Below are positions 23,138-35,486 of a stretch of 64,000 nt of DNA, one piece after another. The stretch covers positions 6,857,501-6,921,500 of the forward strand of contig JARUPY010000539.1 of the NCBI GenBank assembly GCA_029817715.1, given 5' to 3'. The translations under genes and the position numbers were made by a program. The notes under the pieces are model-generated. The model saw only the letters and a program-made list of their open reading frames with translations, ran no database searches and was not told the origin of the DNA. How positions within the stretch are numbered: position 1 is the first letter of the stretch; each line of letters opens with the position of its first letter. The DNA is from Melastoma dodecandrum. Lineage: Eukaryota; Streptophyta; Magnoliopsida; Myrtales; Melastomataceae.

Positions 23138-24790
23138 GATGCTACCCCAATTCCGAATCATCTAAAGCAGATATAATACCTCTAACAAGTTCTGATATTA
23201 TGCATATCCATTTGTGGTCCGCTTGATTAATGACATGCCTTTTCAAGCAACACAAAAATCAAATCCAAGAATGCGCAGTTTTTTCATCAACAATAGTAAA
23301 TGCCAAAAACAAAATATGATTATCTACCACAAACAATCAGTAATTTGTGCTTATGTTTAACAATAAGAAATGTATCATCAATGCTTAAAATCAGACGGCT
23401 GTACACAAATGCACTTATGCACGAACCAAACAACCAGGAAACTTTCTCAAATCGTGCATGTCCTTCTACAAAACAACAGTTGTCATAAAGCCATTCAACT
23501 CTAGTTTCGGGATTTGTACTTCGAATAACATTCAATAGCTGAGGCAATGCATTATAATACCCATCCCACATTCACCAATTTCCATGACCAATGCACGTCT
23601 CTTGTAAACAACTTAATGACTGTCTTAGGATCAATATCATAGAAAACATCATTGTCACCATATGTCGCGGGTGGATCCCGTTTCCGGTTCCATTTAAAAT
23701 GAATATCCTCCGTTGACAATAAGGCTTCGGATTTTAAAAACGTATCGGAGTCCCCACTAACCTATTTTAAGTTCAGGATATAAAAACTATAGAGATTCGT
23801 TTAGGTTTGGGAATTATGGATTACTAAATCGCATGCATCACAAATAAAAGGGGAGACGTTAAAATTGTGTGTTTCTTATGTCTAAATTTATTTGAGCTCG
23901 GTTTTAGAAAAGAGATTGTTTGACATTAAAAAAAATAATCTCGAGGTCAATATGCTAAGTCTATGTGAATCATTTTTATGAAAATATTTCTTCTTAAAAA
24001 TTAATTTTTCAGGTAAAAATGCAAGCAACATAAATTTTATTAAAGCCATTAACAGTCTCTTAGCCAAAAAATAAATTCAAGGGAGAACCGAGTGTTTGTA
24101 CCATTTCTCACTCTCTATAGAACGCCCCCGTTTGCGTTTATACCTCACGGTGCCATTTTAGAATAGGTTTACGGCGAACCTGGCAAGCCTTTGATGCCGT
24201 ACGTTAGTGAGTTCGAAGCCGTTTGGATAGAGGAGTCTGAGGCCGTCGAAGAATAATTCGAAGCTACTACCGCATTGAAAAAAGGCTCAGCTGGCTCAGA
24301 TGTAACCTGATGTAATTTCTACCCAAAAAAGGAAGAGTAATGCTACCTTAGGATTTTCTTGGGAAACGATTGTTTTTTAAGTGTCCGAGTGTTTTTTTTC
24401 TCCCTCTTCTTTTCACAATAATGATCCCCCTTATTTTTTTTCTTTTTTCTAATGGATTCATAGAACTTTTAGATTAAATAACAAGGGAACAAAATATTTT
24501 TATTTACTTTTATTTGATCTTGTGAATTTTTTTGTGATTTTAAGTTATTTTATTATTTTTTTAGAAAAAATTGGGTTATAACGCCGTCCAACCCACTACG
24601 ACCGTAAAAACATAACCGCAACTTAGTAAATTTAAAAAAGAGCGTGTGTAAGAATGAAATAAAATGAAAATTTGGGTGGTGTGTCGTATTTCAAAAGAAG
24701 ACTTTGTGGGGCAGGACAAAGTCGTCTTTCGTTGTCTAAACGAGGCTAAGACGTCTTTTGAAAGGCGAAATAGGCGATATTGCACAATAT
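23138..24790 (-). mobile_element. decayed Mutator-like element, right part
   Basis: Continuation of the MULE cut by E2. After the right GATGC, minus-strand transposase relics appear (23320-23571). Further out, the AT-rich segment ends with a palindromic sequence at about 24690-24740 related to the one at 10663-10705. Between 23730 and 24690 nothing else is recognisable. The outer limit is uncertain. Confidence 0.5.
23320..23571 (-). pseudogene. MULE transposase catalytic-domain relic
   Basis: An 83-codon open segment on the minus strand. WLFGSCISAFVYSRLILSID then TFLIVKHKHKLLIVCGR resembles the MULE transposase core, in which a cysteine-containing segment leads to a catalytic Asp (xxxDGTxLxGKYxGxLLxAxGxD). 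Here DGT has become DDT and the reading frame ends early. Confidence 0.6.
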
Positions 24791-25986
24791 TTTTATTCTT
24801 CTGTTATTTCTTCTAAAATATTTATTTTTTGCATCTTCCCGTTGAAAGCCGGTAATAATAATACGGAGAATTTCATTTTTAAAATACAATTTTTTTACTC
24901 ACATCCTTAATTAATTTCCAGAAAAATTGTTTTCATATATTTTCTCTCCCAATTCGAATAAAATAAATTGGACAGGGACAGGCCGGACTGTAAAAGATTT
25001 CTAAAATAGTAAATATAAAATGGAATGGAAGCGTTATTATAATAAAAGCATTGGAGTATTTATTTCTGCAAATTCTTCACATTTGACATTTGCCAATCGT
25101 AGGGGGAATTAGTAATAAAATAAACGATCCTATATAATAATAATAATTCCGAACCTGAAACTCGAGCTGCTTCTGCTTCTTCTTCTTCCTCGTTATTTTC
25201 TCTCTCTATCTCTGTCTCCTTGTCGTGGCTGGTTAAAGTGTTTGGCCTGCATCGCTCTCGATTCAACTGTTTTGTTTATTTTCACCAGAAAAGGAACGGC
25301 CTTTGCAGATCACTCGGCTGACCCCAGAAAAACCCACTTCTCAGAAATTGGTACTTTTGATTCATTCCTGTGCTTGGGGTACCTTGTGTTGTTCTTCGTC
25401 GTGTGATGAGCCGGGTGGAGGTTGGGGGTAGGGAGGGGATTTTTTGTTTGGCTTCTTCTCGTGATTTCAGATTAGAAATTTGATTTCATTGCATGCCAAC
25501 TGCATTTTGTTGGTTTGTTGGTCGGTTGGTCTGTGCGGGTGTCTTAAGAGAAGGGGGGTGGGGGGGATCTTTTGCATGCGGAGTGTGTTTCGAGGTCGTA
25601 TTTATCTTTCGTGGGCATTTATGATGGAGCTGATCTTGATTGATGTGTTGGTACACAGTCCCTGGTCAAGGATTTTCTGGGTATGTGTTTGGTGATTGCA
25701 GCGAATCTCGGTGAAGTTTCACTTGTTCAGCTTGGTGTTGTGATGTGTTTTCCCTATTCTCGCTTCTGAGTTTGACATAATTCGTCTCCCCAGTGCATGT
25801 TGATGGAAGCTTTTCTTTCTACAATTGTCCTGATCTGTGCATGTTTTGGTTTGCAGGCCTTTCCGTGTCAGGCTTAGTTGGTTTTTGGGTTTGGCTGTGT
25901 TGTTCGGTTAATAGTAGTCGTGGCATCGTTCGCGATTTGGGGGTTGTGCAAAGATTAGGTGAGGCGTCGTAGCTCATTGGTGCTGG
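24791..25986 (+). promoter_or_regulatory. presumed promoter, 5' UTR and UTR intron of the bZIP gene
   Basis: TATATAATAATAA at about 25131 is a plausible TATA element. A pyrimidine-rich TTCTTCTTCTTCC/CTCTCTC stretch at 25165-25215 is typical of plant 5' UTRs. A 5' UTR intron probably ends at TTTGCAG near 25857. No second gene is seen. Confidence 0.45.
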
Positions 25987-27290
25987 ATGGTGCTTCGCCC
26001 GATGGGCTCACAGGGTAGTGGTGGCGGCAGCGGTACTGAAACTGCCGGTGGAAATAACGGGAAAGCCTCCCAACTTGATTCATTGCCTCGGCAGAATTCT
26101 CTGTACGGTCTCACGCTGGATGAGTTCCAGCATCTGTTAGGCGACCTCGGAAAGCCCTTGGGGAGTATGAACTTGGATGAGCTTCTGAAGAATATTTGGA
26201 CCTCGGATCCTGGTCAGTCTGTGGGCATGGATGCGGAAAATGCAACTTTGGGGAATCAAAACGCACTGCGACGTCAGGCCAGTGTGTCATTAGCCGGGGA
26301 ACTAAGAAAGAAGACGGTCGACGAGGTTTGGAAAGAGATACAGAATACGAAAAGCAAAGGTGGAAAGAAAACCAAGGATCGACAACCTACTTTGGGAGAA
26401 ATGACTTTGGAGGACTTCTTGGTAAAAGCGGGTATTTTTGTCAGGTCATCCACTGATAAAACGACTGCCGATGTGACTAGTTCAAGCATGGTAACCCAGA
26501 TTCCCCGGCAAGGTCAGTGGATGCCGTACTCGCAGCCTCAGTATCCACATCCACAGCAAAGTATGAGCATGATGCCAGTTTACATGCCTGCTCAGACATT
26601 GCCACATCCGATGCAAATGGGTGCTGATCCAATGTTGGATCTTCCTTTTGCTGATAACCATCTCGCTGTACCATCGCATATGTCGGGGGGTTTGTCAGAT
26701 ACACAGGCAGGTGCAAGGAAAAGAGGCATACCCGACGATATTATGGAAAAGAGTATGGAACGGAAGCAAAAGCGAATGATAAAGAATCGTGAATCGGCTG
26801 CCCGTTCACGGGCAAGGAAGCAGGTGATGCTGTGGCTTCTGCTGTTTTTCCTACTTTGTCTTAATCTATTGCCTCTGCATAGCAATTTGTGGTTCCAACC
26901 TTGACTGGAGCCTGGAAATTGTCATTGACTAGGCCTACACAAGCGAACTCGAGAAGAAAGTCTCCTGTCTTGAAGAGGAAAACGAGAGGCTGAGGAAGCG
27001 TAAGGTTGGCACCGGATTTCGTTATTATGCCGCTATAGCTATTGTTCATGCCTAATGTCCTAGCTTTGCTGATTATCGCTCTGTTTCATTTATGAGAAAG
27101 TATCAGTGCTCTTTTTGTGACATGTTTATGAATATTTCCTCGTTGCTTATTGTGCTGTGTATCACATGATTATTTGGATTTGATAGATACTTATATGTCA
27201 ATCCCTCAGGAACTGGAGAAGATGCTTCCTCGTGCACCTGCTCCGGGGCCTAAATATCAACTGCGAAGAACATCGTCAGCTCCATACTAA
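25987..27290 (+). CDS. ABF/AREB/ABI5-type group A bZIP transcription factor
   Basis: ABA-responsive-element-binding family. Three exons (25987-26823, 26933-27004, 27210-27290) join in phase to 329 residues. All conserved blocks are present: C1 PRQNSLYGLTLDEFQ (about 34-48), C2 RRQASVSLAGELRKKTVDEV (about 95-114), C3 TLGEMTLEDFLVKAGI (about 135-150), and the C-terminal LRRTSSAPY. The first, second and last contain RxxS/T sites of the kind phosphorylated by SnRK2 kinases. The basic region (KQKRMIKNRESAARSRARKQ, about 259-279) and a short leucine zipper span exons 1-2. Start at 25987 or the in-frame ATG at 26002 (MGSQG); family N-termini favour 26002. The closest kin appear to be AREB3/DPBF-type proteins. 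A G-box core has C-A-C-G-T-G, but no binding sites were searched. Confidence 0.93.
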
Positions 27291-27855
27291 CAACCCAAGT
27301 TGAATGTCAAAGTTTTGTAGATACGGTGGGATTTAACTCTGTATACCAAAGATCGACAGAGGATGAGGGGTGGTGTCTCAATTATTTCAGGTGCTCGTTG
27401 TGATAGTTAACCTCCTCATGTAGTGAGTTGAGTTATGCTTATTCTATCTGCAGTAGATGTATGTGCTTGAGTTATGGCTCTCCTGTATGCATATAGATAT
27501 GCTGTCCGGAACAGAGATCTTGGTCGAATCAAATATGGTGGCGGTTTCCTAACCGGCAAACTTTGAGCATCTGCAATGGCATGTCTGTGGCATGCTGTAC
27601 TAAATGCTGGAAAACTGTGATAAGGCTCTAAAACAATGGAGCTCTCTGGTGCCATGTTCAAATGGATCTTATGGTTTGCAGGGAAATAGACTGTCAAAAA
27701 ATTTGGTATAAAATCACGCACCACCTTGACAGTTCATTCCTGTTTCCTTAACGTCCTAAAGTGCCAAGCTGTGTTAAGCTGCTACATCGATCTGTAGAAG
27801 CCGTAGCTTGTAAGAATCCTAGACCTGCAGTGGCGATGTATTCTATACGAGACTA
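27291..27855. other. convergent 3' UTR region
   Basis: 565 bp between the stops of two convergent genes, the bZIP (+) and the SSP-type phosphatase (-). It should hold both 3' UTRs. No reading frame with recognisable similarity. Confidence 0.5.
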
Positions 27856-29591
27856 TCACTGCCCTTTCCGACTAAACTTCTGCTCGATGAGGGGGCGGAC
27901 GTCATCCACATCGACCAGCATTTCCAAGAAGGGAAGCAGACTCATCAGCTCAGTGTCCAAAGGATCATCATACCAGCTCTTTATAGGAATACCGTTATTC
28001 ACTTGCCATCTGTAGACCTGCAAAAGCCAAGGAGGAAAGATGGATTTCCGTAAATGTCAATAATCTAATCCGTGCAGCCACAACATGCCAGAAGCAGCCA
28101 ATGGCCATAAAGAGGAATGACTCAAACCTCTGGAATATTGTCAACAATAGCAACTTTTGCGAGGTCAACTCCCAGAACTTTAAGGTCCTTTGTGAAAATA
28201 CCATCGGCGAGGACGCAGGAATCACGGAAAGCGTGGCGAGAAAAGAATTTCCCTTCAGGATCCAAGTGATCAAGCAGCGGTTTTGCATATGAACCTTGAC
28301 TTGCAGTGAACAGAATAATTTCGAACAACTCTGATACCCTTTCCAAGAATGCTCTCAGGAAGGGTCTTCGGCGCACGTACATGGTCTCTTCCTTTTTATT
28401 TATAGGAATCCGGAAGCTGAAATCAGCATCACTGCAGGGTATCATGGTCGAGTGGACGAGTGTTTCTGTCCAAGCACATAGATGTCAGCAAAAACAGCAT
28501 GAATGAGAAGAAGAAACTTGGAAAAGGATAAGTGAAATCCTCTCTTACCATCCAAGTCAAGTACGAGAGTCGTGCGCTTCTGGTTGGCTTTTGGGGATAA
28601 CAATGTCGGCGGTGAATTTACTTCCATGTAGGATATACTAAGGGAATTTCTAATGAATGATATTGGATCAACCATGTCCATCTCCTTGGAATCAGACTGC
28701 AGGTATTTGTCAGGTTTCATCCAGAAACTTCCATGGAAACTTCCGAAGGGCTCGTCAGTCACTTCCTCCAATGGTGGTAGCATGAAATAGTCCTCCATAA
28801 CAGTAGAAGCAAAAACCGAGTCGGATGCAAATCCCGGGATTTGGCTACTTAAAATGGAGCCTACTTCTGCTATCTGAAGGTTGAGTGGCCTAAAGTCTTC
28901 AACACCCGGTGTGGATTGATTAAGAAACGAAGAATCGTTGAGGAAGCTATGGTTTGCTGCGGAACTGTGGCAATTGCTTTTTGCACTGTCTAGAGCATCC
29001 TCCCTCACTGCCCAGAGAAAGAAAGGAAAAACAGGAAAATCAATTAACATGGTTACGAATACTAAATGGGGAAACACAAGCTTAACGACTTGTGGAGCGC
29101 ATGCTTCCAAAGAAGCAATGGACCTCTGTCATTTCTTTGAAGCGTACCAGTTTCCCTGGAGCCGACAGGCTTGGTCTCGTTAGTCACCAGCCCCAGGTCC
29201 TCAACCTGCGGGATATCCTGAAAAGGTTAAACAGAAACAAAAGATCTGTAAGAAGCCCACCAAGTCTAGCAACTATTTTTCATGATCATCTCGGGACATC
29301 ATTTACTGGTCAGTCAGACTCACAAAGATATATGTTCCGGTATAGTAAAGGTAACCTGGTGAAAGACAGACTTAACGAAAGGTGCACTGAAAAAATCAAC
29401 GAAACCAGACCATCAAATGGAGGAGAAATATGTCTTACAGATATGGTAAGCGGATAATCCAGAGCAGTATACAATGCACTTTGCTCATAAGATTCCGAAA
29501 ACAGCGAGCTCTTTCTGTTCTTGCCTATTTTACTCGAATCCTTGCAGACGCCGTGCAGGAAATCACGATTCTTGATGGGATTGCTCTTCAT
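27856..29591 (-). CDS. SCP1-like small CTD phosphatase (SSP4-type)
   Basis: HAD-family serine phosphatase of the FCP1/SCP group, expected to act on the RNA polymerase II C-terminal domain or similar nuclear substrates. Five exons (29591-29439, 29217-29148, 29007-28549, 28465-28128, 28017-27856) with GT-AG introns join in phase to 393 residues. The catalytic DxDxT motif is in TTLVLDLDETLVHS (Asp225, Asp227), with its codon for Glu split across the exon 3-4 junction. The NIF/SCP domain follows (FLERVSELFEIILFTASQ; RDSCVLADGIFTKDL; VAIVDNIPE) to the C-terminus. The N-terminal 215 residues are low-complexity, as in Arabidopsis SSP4 rather than the shorter SSP5. The start Met at 29591 is the first in frame and fits the family; a 5' UTR exon is possible. 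Confidence 0.92.
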
Positions 29592-31447
29592 TGAGGGAGC
29601 TAGAATCGAACTGAGACCTCCAGAAAAGAACTACATTAGCCAATACGAAAACAATACATCTTTCAGTAGGATACTTGTTGGCTCAATCGAACACAGAAGG
29701 AAAATCTACTCAAGCATGATAATCTCCGGGGGGGATATGATAAGCGAAACTACAAACAAACCCTAGCGTCACGCAGCAGGTAGTTGAATTTAGCCGATAA
29801 GATTATCGTCCTACATGGCTCGACTCAGGGAACAATCCATCACCCCCCCTGTAAATAGCACTAAAGGCACCTCCTTTTCCACTTCTTCCTCCACACGAGA
29901 TCAAACAACTCCAAGACAGAAACAATCACACGTTGTCACATACACAAAATCACAAGCCATAACGAAAGTAGAATCATCTCAACAACGGAAATTCCCACGA
30001 AAGACGCCATCAAAACCCAACCCATAGCGATAATCAAGTTCAAGTCCTCGAAAGATTCCACCGCCCTCAACTACTCCCACCGGCCCGACGCAACCAAAAA
30101 GATCGACACTTTACAACTAAAACGAACACAATTCGGCAAACCCGGATCACCCTTCCACGTAAAACGACCGATCTTTACCCGTACCTACTAAACAGTTGAG
30201 TGCAGGTGACCCCAACACCTTCAAAAAAATAAAGGGATTAAAAAAACGAGAGGATTGCTGAATCGACTGGCTACACAACGACGATCACAGGCGGTATTAT
30301 GAATTTATTGTTTTCAATTTTCGTTAGTGAGGAGAGAAGCAGGCAAAAGAAAAGCCAGCGGCTTGTGACTTTGGGTTTGAAGACTGATTATTTGGTGAAG
30401 ACTGATTATGACAGAGAGACAGATATAAGAAGACAAGGTTCCATTTGGCGAAGACTGGATGGACGGTCTGGATGTGGCTTCCTGGGACAGACGTACGAGG
30501 TGGATTCGATTTGTCGGGGTCTGTGGGCTATTGACGCGTGTAACGCTGATTTTCAGGAAAGCACACGCGCGAAAACAGGAAAAAATCTGCCGAAATATTT
30601 AGATAACATTTATCTCGCCCCCAAATCCAGTTTTAGAGTAATTAATCATTTCTTTTTTTTAAAAACGAAATTTGGCCTAGTTACGGAACCCAATTCATGT
30701 CCCGGATGTAATGAACGTAATCTTAATATTATTACACGGGAGGAGAGTAAAAATGAGATTAACTAACTAATCTCCAATCAATTAATTACAACCAAAAGAA
30801 AGTTGCAACCACAACCACCCCCCACCCAATCACTCTTTATTTAATTCATCTGTCCAAAAACAATTGAATAATGTCAGTTTTAGTAAACTAACTCGATAAT
30901 TTCCCCCTGGACATTTTTTTTTAATTATTCAAATTATAGTCCCCGAAATATATAACAAAAAAATTTTCCGAATTTTTGTCATCAACGATTAAGGAAATGA
31001 TGTAATCAAATAAGAACACGAGGAGGGGAAAACGTCCGATTGAAATCGAGCAACAAGACGTAATCAACGGGGAAGAAAAATCTTTCCATTTCTTTTCTTT
31101 ATTATATTTTTTTATTTGCGTGATCAAATCCGAGTCGGGATTGAGTCGATTCGATTCGGTCTCAGCTAGCGAGATTCAGCTCGCGCGTTTTCTTTTATTG
31201 ATTTTGATCGACGGATTGATTTGTGATTCCCAGAATTGGCCGAAATGTAGTGATGTTGACGATGTCGAATGATTTTGTTGCTGTGGTTGTCCGATTCTTG
31301 ATCTGAGGATTGAGTCTGCTGTTGTTGATTCCGTGGGGGTGGTGGTTGTTGTTGTTGTGGACGCGGCTGTGCGAGTTGTCGGGAAGGGGTTGAGGAGTGG
31401 CAGGGTTGGTGGTTTTGTTGTTTGGGCCGGTGGGATTGGATGTGGAG
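29592..31447. other. intergenic region between divergent SSP-type gene and LCBK1-like pseudogene
   Basis: Should hold the promoter and 5' UTR of the phosphatase (-) and of the LCBK1-like locus (+). AT-rich, with poly-A/T runs. The plus-strand ORF at 30299-30766 has no recognisable similarity. The G/T-rich stretch at 31320-31400 may be the old 5' UTR of the kinase gene. Confidence 0.45.
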
Positions 31448-33923
31448 ATGCAGATGAGTGGGAGTATTCCCAGGAGTAACAGTAATAGCCTTAGGGTTAC
31501 TTTGCGTACTCAGGCCTTGAGGAGAATGGGGTTTTGCTCCCCCACGGCCGGCCAGCTTGTTTCGCCGATAGTTTTCCCCGAGAAAAGGAATGGCAAGGGT
31601 AAGGGATCATCGAGGCATCTCGTGGTGAAACCAACGTGTTGGATTGGTGGCGGTGACGGGGTGATCCGTTTAAGGCGAAGAGCATGGAGGAGCACCGGAT
31701 TGATATAATTGAGGGAGTTGTAGGTGTGGACGAGGAGTCGGATTTGTTGGGTTTTGTTGTGTATAATGGGAAGCTCGCTTTGGATTAGAAGAGTAATGTG
31801 GATGGGGTGAATGGGAAGCAAAATCCAGGTGAGGGAACTGCTCTTGAAGGTGGCGTTGATGCGAAGCTTACCAGCAAGGCCCTTGTTTGGGGCAACAATG
31901 TGTTGCCTCTCGATGAAATAGTCTCAGTATGTCTACGACCCTGTACATTTCTGGGATCAAAACTAGGCCTCACTTATGAATCGTGAAATTGCCTGTATTC
32001 CATTGTATTTTCACATCGAACGACACATTTGTTTTTAACCCTTTTGCGTTTTCTCCTCTACTTGAGACTTCAACCTGGCAGGTTTCTTACCATTCTGGCC
32101 TTGGACATTTCACTGTGCACGCCTATCCACAGAATACAAATTCTTGTGACTTTCTCCGTTTTGGAAAGAGTCCAAAGAGGAGTCGGAAAGATTTCCTCTT
32201 TTTAACTTCTGGCTAAGAAGAAGCAATACAATGGGTGGGTGAATTTGCCGATCAGCAATGCTATGTCAATTGTCTGCCACACCCGTTGGTTTCATCGAAG
32301 AAGCAGGCTTCATCTGAATTGCTCTCAATTGATCCACCACCCAAATTGCTTTTCAGATGCAAGAATCCTCCTAGAATGCTTGTGATCCTAAATCCTCGGT
32401 CAGGAAGAGGTCGATCGACCAAAGTGTTTCATGGACTGGTTGAGCCTATATTTAAGGTCGGTGTTTTTGTGTATAATTTCTGGCATACAAAAGCTACTGT
32501 TAATCATCTTGGTACCAACTATACTATTCAGTAGATGATGTTACAATAGCTGTAAGAGTTTTCTTTTGTGGTATAATTTCTTTTTCTCAAATTTCTTCCA
32601 TAGCATAATCTTTTTTGCTAGATTTAATATAACAACTGTCTGAACCACTTTGTCACCAAAAAGATGATTTTGTCTGTCCTGAAATATTCACGGAGGATGT
32701 TGCCTTAGAAATTGTACTTGCATGCTTATTTTGTTAAATACTTGTTCAGAAAGATGGTATTGTTTGCAAATACTCACTATTGTTATAAAAAGTCTGATGC
32801 TGAAAGGAAATAGTATGGCTGACTTCTTAGTCTCTTGTCCTGCTTGCTATTGCTGATTTGGAATGCACTTTAGACTATACAGGGCTACGTTCATGATTAG
32901 ATGAGCTACAGCTTGCAGGATTTCAATTGGAGATGGTGAAGACTACCCATGCTGGCCACACTAAAACACTAGCATCTACTGTTGATTTTAGCACATGTCC
33001 TGACGGTATGTTATTGCCTTGGAATTGAACTTCTTGTTTCTATTTTGGGTTCTCTATTTATCTGTAACAGCTACTTCATTGTATTAATATGAATTATCCG
33101 TCCCTTTCCAGGAATAATCTGTGTAGGAGGTGATGGAATTGTCAACGAGGTAAGAATTTTGCCTGTGATAGATGGTACATTTCCTTTTTTTTTTCATTGA
33201 TGCCTGTATAACTTCTAAATATGCAAAGGCAATCTTTCCTCCATTTCTCCTTCCTGATTAAGCTCGTTCTGTAATCTTAGATGGGGATAATTTACTGCTC
33301 ACGGAATTCAATTATGTTGCATTAGCCTTTAACTACTAGACTGACTTGCCTCATCATTTATTTAGGTGGAGGTCCTTGTGCCATGTTGTCTTGTGATTTC
33401 TTTTCTGTGGTTCTATTAGTGACCTTTGCTGATTCTGATGGATGGTCGAGCTTTTTTCATTAATTGTGTTGTTGTCCTTTCTGTCGGACATCGATCTGCT
33501 CTTCTTTCAAACTTTGAATATGCTATTTTCTTTTGTGGGCTTTCCGCAGGTGCTTAATGGTTTGCTGACAAGAGACAATCAATCAGGAGGGGATTTCCAT
33601 TCTCATGGGAATCATTCCTGCTTGTTCCGACAATTTGCTAGTTTGGACTGTTTTGGGAGTTCGTGATCCGATCTCTGCGGCATTAGCTATAGTAAAGGTA
33701 TTTCCACTTTCTTTTGCTGTGGGGTTTATATTTTAGAGGCATCTCTTTCTGTGGTATTTAAAGACAATCCCACTACGTTCTGCTTTGGGGATTCCAACCC
33801 AAGTGTATTGTTTTGGTTATTTTTAACTAGTTAATGATTTGATGTTATTGTTGCGCTCATCATTCGTGCAGGGAGGCTTGACTGCTACAGATGTTTTTGC
33901 TGTTGAGTGGCTTCAGACAGGGG

Positions 33924-33928
33924 CCATT
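33924..33928 (+). other. presumed target-site sequence of the Tudor-SN-carrying element, CCATT
   Basis: Host exon text ...GGGCCATT ends at the element. On the right side the host resumes as ATTCATTTT. With a 5-bp duplication one expects CATCA (LTR end) plus CCATT; only ATT remains, so about 7 nt were lost at the right junction. The assignment is inferred, not exact. Confidence 0.5.
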
Positions 33929-34209
33929 TGATGGAGTAGCGTAGCGGAAATAGGATAAATCACGGAAGAACGAGGATGAAACGAATAGGATGAAGGGAAC
34001 GATAGAAAATTCTAGGGTTTGTAAGAAAACCTCAAGAAATTCTTAAAATCAGATAATAGGTAAAATAACAGAATTGTTCTCCTTAGAAACCCTAAGGCCT
34101 TATTTATACTAAAAAAAAGAATTATAACGCAATATTCCCAAAATATCCCTTGTTATTTAAAATCTAATATTATTATTATTATTATTATTATTATTATGCT
34201 CCTGCATCA
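33929..34209 (-). repeat. 3' LTR of the Tudor-SN-carrying element
   Basis: On the minus strand it reads TGATGCAGGAGCATAAT...CTACTCCATCA, with inverted TGATG/CATCA termini and an internal (ATT)n microsatellite near 34168-34197. It matches 36963-37236. Confidence 0.92.
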
Positions 34210-34398
34210 ATCTCCTCGGGTTGGAAAAGTTCGCAACTCCGGCACGAAAACGTCGACGATCTCCGCATAAATCTCAAGATCAATCTTCATCAACTCTTCT
34301 TCAGCTAGCCAGGTACTATCAGTCGCTGACTTTCCCAACCATTTCACCATGAATCTCTTATATTGATTCCCTCTCCTTGACTTAGCCTCCTTCACATC
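34207..34398 (-). pseudogene. chromodomain-like C-terminus of the integrase
   Basis: KEAKSRRGNQYKRFMVKW then STWLAEEELMKIDLEIYAEI follow the aromatic-rich chromodomain pattern at the integrase C-terminus of chromoviruses, which bind histone marks. A frameshift near 34405 separates it from the integrase ORF, which ends in a TAG. Confidence 0.7.
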
Positions 34399-35486
34399 TA
34401 GAACATCTTCAACAAATCTGAGACATTAAAGACTGGACTGATCTGTAGCTCAGAAGGTAGTTCTATCACATAAGCATTTGAACTTATCTTCTTCAACACC
34501 TTACAAGGTCCGAATTTCCTCGCTTTCAGCTTGTGGTAAGTTCCCTTCGGAAATCTCTCTCTTTTCAAATGCACCATGACCAGATCTCCAGTATTAAAAT
34601 CTTTAACTCGGCGATGCTCATTAGCTGTTGTAGCATAGGCCTCGTTACTTGCCTTCAAAGCACTTCGAACATCTTCGTGAATTTGTCGTACATGCTCAGC
34701 AAAAGCTTCACCATCGTCACTTACTCGAACATCCTCAGGAAGTGGAACTAGGTCGACAACATGCTGAGGTCGCAATCCATAGGCAACTTCAAAAGGAGTT
34801 TTCTTTGTGCTTCTATTTACTGAGTTGTTGTAAGCAAACTCAGCTTGAGGAATCACAAAATCCCAACTCTTCACATTACTCCCAACAAGACATCTTAACA
34901 AGTTACCCAAACTCCTGTTCACAACCTCAGTCTGTCCATCTGTTTGAGGATGACAAGTGCTGGAATATTTTAACTCTGTGCCGAACTTCCTCCACAATGT
35001 CCTCCAAAAGTGACTCATAAATCTAACGTCACGATCAGAAACAATAGACGTTGGTATGCCATGCAATCTCACAACTTCTTTGAAAAATAAATCAGCAATG
35101 TGAGTTGCGTCATTTGTCTTCGAGCAGGGTATAAAATGAACCATCTTCGAAAAACGGTCTACCACAACAAAAATTGAGTCATATCCCTTCGCTGTCTTTG
35201 GAAGTCCTAAGACAAAATCCATACTTAGGTGAACCCACGGAGCTTCAGGAATGGGCAGCGGTGTATATAGTCCCGTGTTTTGCGATGTCCCCTTGCCAAG
35301 CTGACAAGCAACACATCTTTGAATAATGTTGCCCACATCACGATACATCTTCGGCCAGAAATATCGTTCAGCCACCATTGCCATAGTCTTATCCCTGCCA
35401 AAGTGTCCTCCAAGCCCACTACCATGTAGCTCCCGAATGACTTGCTCACGCAAAGAGCAATTGGGGATGCAAAGTTGGTTGCCCGC
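34398..35486 (-). pseudogene. gypsy integrase (broken at 3' end)
   Basis: Begins in [19 protein letters not shown], the usual boundary after RNase H, and carries the zinc finger ([23 protein letters not shown]) and the DDE core: D in [10 protein letters not shown] in IVSDRDVRF and E in [16 protein letters not shown]. The frame is uninterrupted from 35525 to the TAG at 34398, about 350 codons. All catalytic residues are visible. The frame runs back without a break into the Tudor-SN fragment up to one stop at 35526. Confidence 0.88.

Noticed and set aside
30299..30766. 155-codon ORF on the plus strand
   Set aside because: No recognisable motif or family, in the promoter region between divergent genes, composition like the surroundings.
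34165..34198. (ATT)n run as an independent element boundary
   Set aside because: It is inside both LTR copies, so it is a microsatellite in the LTR.
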